Source of the DNA: Margaritifera margaritifera
Taxonomy: Eukaryota; Mollusca; Bivalvia; Unionida; Margaritiferidae
Direction: 5' to 3'
NCBI GenBank assembly: GCA_029931535.1
Contig: JAQPZY010001334.1
Location: forward strand, 434,001 to 498,000
Length of the DNA stretch: 64,000 nt
Shown: positions 58,088-64,000 of the stretch, in pieces
Layout of the letters: every line of letters begins with the position of its first letter
Position numbering within the stretch: the first letter of the stretch is position 1
Translations under genes and position numbers: made by a program
Notes under the pieces: model-generated
Told to the model about the DNA's origin: nothing
Database searches by the model: none
Seen by the model: the letters and a program-made list of their open reading frames with translations, nothing else

Positions 58088-58401
58088 GATTTTGTGATAT
58101 TTGTCAGCCTGGGACGTATCAGAATGTTGTAGGACAGAACGAATGCTTGAAATGTCCTGCTGGGTTATATAGTTCATCCCGAAAGGACCGCTGCGAAAGA
58201 TGTCATGACATAAGAACCTATTCCGCTGGAGATGGAATGGGTTGCACTCCGTGTATCAGTGTAACAGAATGTCCTTGCATGGCAATGGATAAATGTTTTA
58301 AAGGAGCCGAGTGTTACAACCTTGGGAATAGTTCTTATGAATGTGGAAGCTGCCCCGATGGGCTCGAAGGCGATGGTGTAAACTGCATTGACATTGATGA
58401 A
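58088..58401 (+). CDS. Exon 27: GCC2/GCC3-like module and EGF-like domain
   Basis: A 314-base exon after tttccAG. It reads CDICQPGTYQNVVGQNECLK followed by CPAGLYSS, the GxYQ....C..CPxGxYS pattern of GCC2/GCC3 modules. An EGF-like domain of the thrombospondin type follows, with CFKGAECYNLGNSSYECGSC and CPDGLEGDGVNCIDIDE, ending at the start of a calcium-binding EGF. Phase 1 in, phase 0 out. Confidence 0.9.
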
Positions 58402-58528
58402 GTATGTTGGTATAAAGTACAATAAAATGATTTAAAATTATTTTGATATGATAGGTTGGGGTTTTTTTTTTTTTTTTTTTTATAAAATTACAGTAATTAC
58501 TTAAATCTCCAAGAACCTTCAATGAAAA

Positions 58529-59074
58529 GGTATATATCAATCAGATTAACAAAGGCATATATCAATCAGATTAACTAAGGCATATATCAATCAGATTAAC
58601 AAAGGCATATATCAATCCGATTAACAAAGGCATATATCAATCAGATTAACAAAGGTATATATCAATCATATTAACAAAGGCATATATCAATCAGATTAAC
58701 AAAGGCATATATCAATCAGATTAACAAAGGCATATATCAATCAGATTAACAAAGGCATATATCAATCAGATTAACAAAGGCATATATCAATCAGATTAAC
58801 AAAGGTATATATCAATCAGATTAACAAAGGTATATATCAATCAGATTAACATAGGTATATATCAATCAGATTAACAAAGGCATATATCAATCAGATTAAC
58901 AAAGGCATATATCAATCAGATTAACAAAGGTAAATCAATCAGATTAACAAAGGCATATATCAATCAGATTAACAAAGGCATATATCAATCAGATTAACAA
59001 AGGCATATATCAATAAGATTAACATAGGTATATATCAATCAGATTAACAAAGGTATATATCAATCAGATTAACA
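58529..59074 (+). repeat. Minisatellite, 25 bp x about 22
   Basis: Uniform head-to-tail copies of gcatatatcaatcagattaa plus caaag with few substitutions. Intronic, directly after exon 27. No unique spacers, so not a CRISPR-type array. Confidence 0.95.
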
Positions 59075-59452
59075 AGCACAATGGAATTTCTGAATGTTTA
59101 AAACGAGTGGTTGATATCTTCTTTATCAATGACTATATTAATGCTTTAAACATTTCAGTTGATAGTATATATATTTATATATTTCTTTGTGAGAGATTGC
59201 TATATCTTGAGAAAACACACATGTAATTTTATAGTATTTAAAAAATGCAATAGGCAATACAGCAAAATTGTGTATTCTGCTAGGCTTAAGGAACGGTTCT
59301 GAGATAGAAAAGCCACAAAATATATTTATTCCTTTTCTTGGCACATACAGCTATGTTCTACAGGCGAGTAGGAAGCGGTGTATTTGCATTGTAAAGTTGG
59401 TTCACTACTAGTACTTAATCGACCTTTAATTTCATGCGATTTCTCTTTTTAG

Positions 59453-59704
59453 TGTAATATATACCATCCTTGCTGGAATGCCAGTGCATGCATAAACACT
59501 TCGCCTGGCTATCAATGTCTTGCATGCCCGTTTGGATACGAGGGTACTTACGAGGATGCTTTAGCTTGGAATGTCACACTTCGCGTGTTTAGGCTGGGAA
59601 ACAAGAAATATGCTGCAGTTCAAATACAGACGTGTGATGACATTAATGAATGTCTTCTTGATAATGTAGACTGTAAAGCCGATCTGCACTGTATAAATAC
59701 TATA
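59453..59704 (+). CDS. Exon 28: EGF-like domain
   Basis: A 252-base exon after tttttAG, donor GTgagt. It reads CNIYHPCWNASACINTSPGY, then CPFGYEGTYEDALAWN, and ends with the DDINECLLDNVDCKADLHC start of the next calcium-binding EGF. The insert between the two EGFs resembles that of thrombospondin EGF-2. Confidence 0.88.
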
Positions 59705-60523
59705 GTGAGTATATTTAAAGGGTATGCTACTGAACTACTGTGCTAAAGGCACTAGATCAGATTGGAATCAGAAGCTTTCGCTATATCAACTGAAGGGGGT
59801 CGGGAGGTTATCTAGGGACATATTCATCCCGCCTTACTACTAGACTAATCCAGATTATTTAATTTCAGTGGGTATCTTTTTATGGTAGTATTGTTTTGAA
59901 CTTTTTTTGAGAAAACAACTATTTTCATGATATTTATTTGGAGCTTTTGTACAAAGAAAGCAAATTTCACTCTATGTTCAGGGCATAACATTCTCACATC
60001 TGAATTTCCCCAAACGTATTTCAAAGACTGGATTTATTTATTATTGTTTTTAAAACCAAGGAATGTTGGTACTATATATGGCATAACATGTACATATACT
60101 AACCAGCTTCACTGGCTTTCATGCCATTCCCTGCATAGAGAATATAATGCAGTTTGGTTCACATGAATATCTAATATGGAGAAGAACAATTTAAAATAAT
60201 ATTATGTAATAAATTATCTACATGGAAAATAGACAGGGCTGTACTCCTACTAGCTTAGTTAAAGTGCTATATCTTACACTGTATAATCTATATTTGTGGC
60301 TACTTTTGCGATGATGGTAACGGTTATTGATCGAACATTCTAGATGCATAAATAGACCCAAAAAATTATATAACAAAATCTTTTCGAATTTTTTACTTTA
60401 TATAGTAATTTGGCTATTCTCGTTTACAACTGTATCTCTATTTTTTTTGTGTCAATCAATTACCATAAAATCTTTTAACCTAAAAGAATTGTTTTGAAAG
60501 ATATGATATCAATATTTCAACAG

Positions 60524-60676
60524 GGGAGCTTCTATTGTGGAGTTTGTGAACCTGGATATATATGGGATTCCGTGAAGACTAGTTGTGTGCCGGGGGATTT
60601 CTGCGCCTTGGGAGCGTGGGCCTGCGGGAAGTTTGCATCCTGTGTATACATTGCTCCTGGAAAGTACAGGTGTGAG
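60524..60676 (+). CDS. Exon 29: EGF-like domain
   Basis: A 153-base exon after ttcaacAG, donor GTgagt. It completes the previous EGF (GSFYCGVCEPGYIWD) and starts another (DFCALGAWACGKFASCVYIA, ending KYRCE). Phase 0 to phase 0, as in thrombospondin EGF exons. Confidence 0.9.
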
Positions 60677-60772
60677 GTGAGTTTATAAGAACTATATCAA
60701 TATCAACAAGTTCATTCTTTGTTTGAAATTATATGTTCAATATGATTGGCAGAATTTCTCTGCACTTATTAT

Positions 60773-61645
60773 TGTTACGGAATTATATATAATTTTTCTT
60801 TAAATAAGGGTATAGATTATTATGTTATGATCTCTGTTCTTAGTCTAACAGCTGTCGTCTTGCCGTGAGTACATATACGGTAAATTGGATCAATATTTCA
60901 CTGAAGCATTGGTCATGTCACGTGACCCAGCTCGTGAGGGTTGAACTTTTGACATAGTTCTCGTACTTTTAAGAGTAAATAATTTATTGACCAGGAATTA
61001 CAGTTTAAGATTACATGCGAAGAATGAATCTTGTTTATTAGAAGGAAATTATTTCGAAATAACCAGTTGTTTATCAAAGACGTAGTTTGGGTTTTTATTT
61101 CGATTCGGCGTAGTCAGAGGCTATATAATAGGATTTATAGCAGCATTCTAGCATTCTTCATAGCTACACTGGATTGAGAGGCCATAAACCAGATTGGTTC
61201 CTTTTGTGTTTGGATATTCTACTTCATAGATATATATATCATCATACAGTACATTCTGGATTAAGTACTGCTTCTTACACTTTAATATTATACAGCTCCG
61301 CAGAATTATCGGAAACATTTAGAGAACTTGTGACATTCCATATTCACTGGGACTATTTGGAATTTATACCACTTGGAAATAACTGATTCTGTTAGCACAT
61401 CAATACAGTAAAGGTTTCATTCGAAACCTACTTCATTCGGAATATTTGGATTAACTTCCGGATCAGTGAACTTTAGAACAATTTATGACACTTAAGGATA
61501 TTCTATACTGTATGTTGTTTTTAATTCTTTCACTTTGATTGTTTGTTGAAATATTTTAATATTTTAGGAAAATAAATATTTGTATTTTAAATCTTGAAAG
61601 CTTGTTTGAGTCTTTTCTTTTGTTACATTACCCCTAGTCGTAACA
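60773..61645 (+). mobile_element. Probable solo LTR in host intron 29
   Basis: An 873-base element with TGTTACG...CGTAACA ends. It has a TATA-like ctatataata at 61121-61130 and AATAAA at 61571-61576, in the order expected for an LTR. It matches the reverse complement of 33665-34644 along its whole length, with divergence. The 4-bp flanks are ttat/ctat. A 70-codon open frame inside it (61174-61386) is not a gene. Confidence 0.68.
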
Positions 61646-62453
61646 CTATATTTTTTGAACAATTTAAATGTACAGTTCGTTGATGGGTCTCTACGACATA
61701 TTATGCTTTAAAATGCAAGTATGCATATTTAATAATGAGACAAGATTCGCTTAGCCTGTCTAGCAGATAACTCTTGAACCTTTTGATCAAATATGTGTCA
61801 AGATGTATTTCTTTAAATCTTATATTTTATATCGCAAGTATGAGTCTCAGCTTTTATCAGACGACGTTCTCCCACAAGATAACAAACTACAGCACACAAT
61901 TCTATTGAGACCCTAATATATTCTAACTTTGGCAGTATGCAATTCGGTTCTAATATTAAAATGTTGATTAACATGTGAGCCTCCTTATCGATCAAATCTT
62001 CTAGGATGACAGGCTATTACATACAAAGTAATGCCATGTTTTAGAGGTTCAGTGATGAGACTAGTTAGCCACAGAAAAGCACTGTACACAGGATATATAG
62101 GCATCATCAATAAGATTAATGAGACATAATCATATGGTTATGGGAAGTCATGATTTGAAAAGTCAGAAACTATTGAAACAGTTTCTAGGAAAGTTGCTAG
62201 TTGACTTTAATTGAATTTATTCATCAATACCAATAATAATTTGCAAGTACGTGAAAGCTGAAGCATCCAATTATTCCTAATCAGTATCAGCATCAAAATC
62301 CACCACAAACCCAGTAAACCTCCTCACGGGAAAAAACACATAATTTATTTATCATGATTTATTTATAGTTTTTTACTAAAAAAAATGTTGTTTTGTCTAG
62401 GCTGCACACTAATGATCATTTATTCAAGAAAGAAAAGGCATACGCTTCGCTTC

Positions 62454-62458
<5 letters not shown>

Positions 62459-62516
<58 letters not shown>
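62459..62516 (+). repeat. (TA)n microsatellite
   Basis: Pure TA tract in the intron upstream of exon 30, which also holds the solo LTR; the remaining stretch shows nothing else. Confidence 0.97.
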
Positions 62517-62520
<4 letters not shown>

Positions 62521-62886
62521 TTCCTTGTCAGATTGTGCCAGTTTACCCTTTCGAAGGGATCGATTGGTTTATCTACGAGATCTGAGAAATACCTGGCATA
62601 TAGAGTCAGTTCTTGCTCCTAGGAATTCATCATACTGTTCCGATGGGGTACTCATTTCATTAAAAATAGCCTATGATGTGGTGTTCGTATAGGCATCATT
62701 CATGGTGATCTATACCGAAATGGATATATTTACATATATTTACAGAGCCCTTCATTACTGCTTTGTTTTTTTAGTAGTAATGTTCTTAATTTATCGTGTG
62801 AACCATAACATTTTGTCAGAAATGAAACATAGGTGTCATATACATGTGGTTTCTTAGTTACTTTTTCTTTTTGTTCTATTTTGTAG

Positions 62887-62991
62887 TGCAACGCCGGTTA
62901 CGCTGGTGATGGAAAACTTTGTTACAGGGACAGCGACAACGATGGTTATCCAGATCAGAGCTTACCATGTACAGACTGGGGATGTAAACTG
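62887..62991 (+). CDS. Exon 30: EGF end and start of thrombospondin type 3 repeats
   Basis: A 105-base exon after ttgtAG. It reads CNAGYAGDGKLCYRDSDNDG, then YPDQSLPC. CxxGYxGDGxxC closes the EGF and DxDxDGxPD is the type 3 calcium-binding motif. Phase 0 to phase 0. Confidence 0.9.
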
Positions 62992-63719
62992 GTTTGTACA
63001 TATTGAAACATTCCATTCTTTTTTTATTACACCTATTCAGGAATGATTTAAAATTCTGCCTTAAATCGAGCTACAAAGGAAGTCACGATTAAAGGTTGTG
63101 TGGGAGACTTTGTCGTGCAGCTATGTGTATGTAGATTTTACCCAAGTGAATTAAATACCGAGAAGCCACACTACTCTTATGCAGTAGGTTTTGTGAAATA
63201 ATGTGTCTTAAACTCAACTCAATTCCAACATAATCCACACCCAAATGCATACAACAAACTCCTTTGTCCGGCCTGTAACCTCACTAAAGTTTACTTGTAG
63301 GATAATATATCGATATTTTGATGTGAACTATTTTTCTGTAGTAATAAATTTCAGAACCGCAAATTTGCTTCCCTTTTTTTATCAAAGTGATTTCGCTAAA
63401 ATGTGTTGCGATTGTAATGCAGCTAATCTGATCTACTAGAGTGAAACTATAGATTATTACCATTGTCGACAGCAACAATTATTTAAGCGGTACCTTCACT
63501 TATTATTTTTATTACATTTTAACTAATAAAAATATTTTTACTGTCGAGAATAAATTGTATCTAAAGCTCTTCAAAATGAGATTAATAAAAGTTAAAGTTA
63601 TTGAACGTAAATGCCAGTCCTTGGTTGATTAACCATGATTCAGACAAATAATGGAAATAAAGAACACCACAGGACCACCATTGATAAATATGAAATCACA
63701 CAGCCTTTAATGTTTGCAG

Positions 63720-63827
63720 GATAACTGTGTCGTGGTGGCAAACAGTAATCAGGAAGATGCCGATGGAGACCAAATCGGGGATGACTGTGATCCTGATGAT
63801 GATAATGATTATATATACGATGAATTG
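63720..63827 (+). CDS. Exon 31: thrombospondin type 3 repeat
   Basis: A 108-base exon after tttgcAG, donor GTaggt. It reads [20 protein letters not shown] followed by [16 protein letters not shown], a clear DNCPxxxNxxQxDxDxDGxGDxCDxDxDxD repeat that binds calcium in thrombospondins. The gene continues past the right edge, since bases 63828-64000 are intron. Confidence 0.92.
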
Positions 63828-64000
63828 GTAGGTTTTGTCAACCGTAGCCCCCTAACTTCCATTTCTCTACGTTCTAAATAGATATAATTCTATCAACTTT
63901 ATGCAAATGTCCTTTTGACAAAATATCTGTCATTAAAGCCTTGAACTTAGAGTGAGGCATATGCATTGCTGGTAAAAATGTAGACGATGCTATTGTTTAG

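Noticed and set aside
58529..59074. CRISPR-like regular array
   Set aside because: Units are head-to-tail with no unique spacers, and the genome is eukaryotic; this is a minisatellite.
61174..61386. 70-codon open frame in the intron after exon 29
   Set aside because: It lies wholly inside the probable solo LTR and has no domain or codon signal.
62531..62690. Acceptor-like AG with a following open frame downstream of (TA)n
   Set aside because: The required phase 0 reading hits a stop after 17 codons, while exon 29 joins to exon 30 to complete an EGF domain.

Overview
The window is eukaryotic genomic DNA, most likely from an invertebrate animal. The evidence is AT-rich sequence full of long (TA)n and other microsatellites, short exons with consensus GT/AG splice sites, tRNA-derived SINE-like repeats, and two virus-like Polinton/Maverick transposons. 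The domain mix (LRR, fibro-slime, cadherin, F5/8C, EGF, thrombospondin type 3) and the repeat style suggest a lophotrochozoan, probably a bivalve-like mollusc. That taxonomic guess is inference only.

One host gene dominates. I trace 31 plus-strand exons from 873 to 63827, 6139 coding bases or about 2046 codons. Splice phase agrees at every junction. The gene is open at both ends: the first exon starts inside an LRR domain and the last inside a thrombospondin type 3 region. Domains in order are: many leucine-rich repeats (873-37984), an LRR C-terminal cap (38888-39075), Ser/Thr-rich and FN3-like segments (40440-41471), a fibro-slime domain split over several exons with a mucin-like Ser/Thr insertion (42263-47861), a linker (48715-48837), a cadherin-like domain (49842-51714), a discoidin F5/8C domain (52464-54198), cysteine-rich and GCC2/GCC3-like modules (54577-58401), calcium-binding EGF repeats (to 62887) and thrombospondin type 3 repeats (62887-63827). 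This looks like a very large secreted or cell-surface adhesion protein; I cannot give it a gene name. One codon breaks the frame: a TGA at 54744-54746, the last codon of an otherwise intact exon.

The intron between LRR exons 8 and 9 (11364-37774) is swollen by a 24-kb Polinton (12900-36832) with diverged terminal inverted repeats and a 6-bp target duplication (aagtaa/aagcaa). Its decayed genes are nearly all on the minus strand: protein-primed DNA polymerase B, integrase, phospholipase A2-like domain, adenovirus-type cysteine protease, double-jelly-roll major capsid protein, a minor structural protein, packaging ATPase, a fiber-like protein and several unassigned frames. A second, GC-richer Polinton of a different lineage (15611-23659, about 8 kb) is inserted inside its polB gene, with its own inverted repeats and remnants of capsid protein, ATPase, PLA2-like domain, integrase and the C-terminal part of polB. 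A probable solo LTR sits in the outer Polinton (33665-34644), and a related copy lies in a host intron in opposite orientation (60773-61645). All Polinton reading frames carry stops, frameshifts or truncations, so both elements look inactive.

The rest is intronic: (TA)n, (GA)n, (CA)n and triplet microsatellites, several minisatellites (51-52 bp x 12, 23 bp x 5, about 49 bp x 12, 25 bp x 22), a short inverted-repeat MITE and SINE-like elements.
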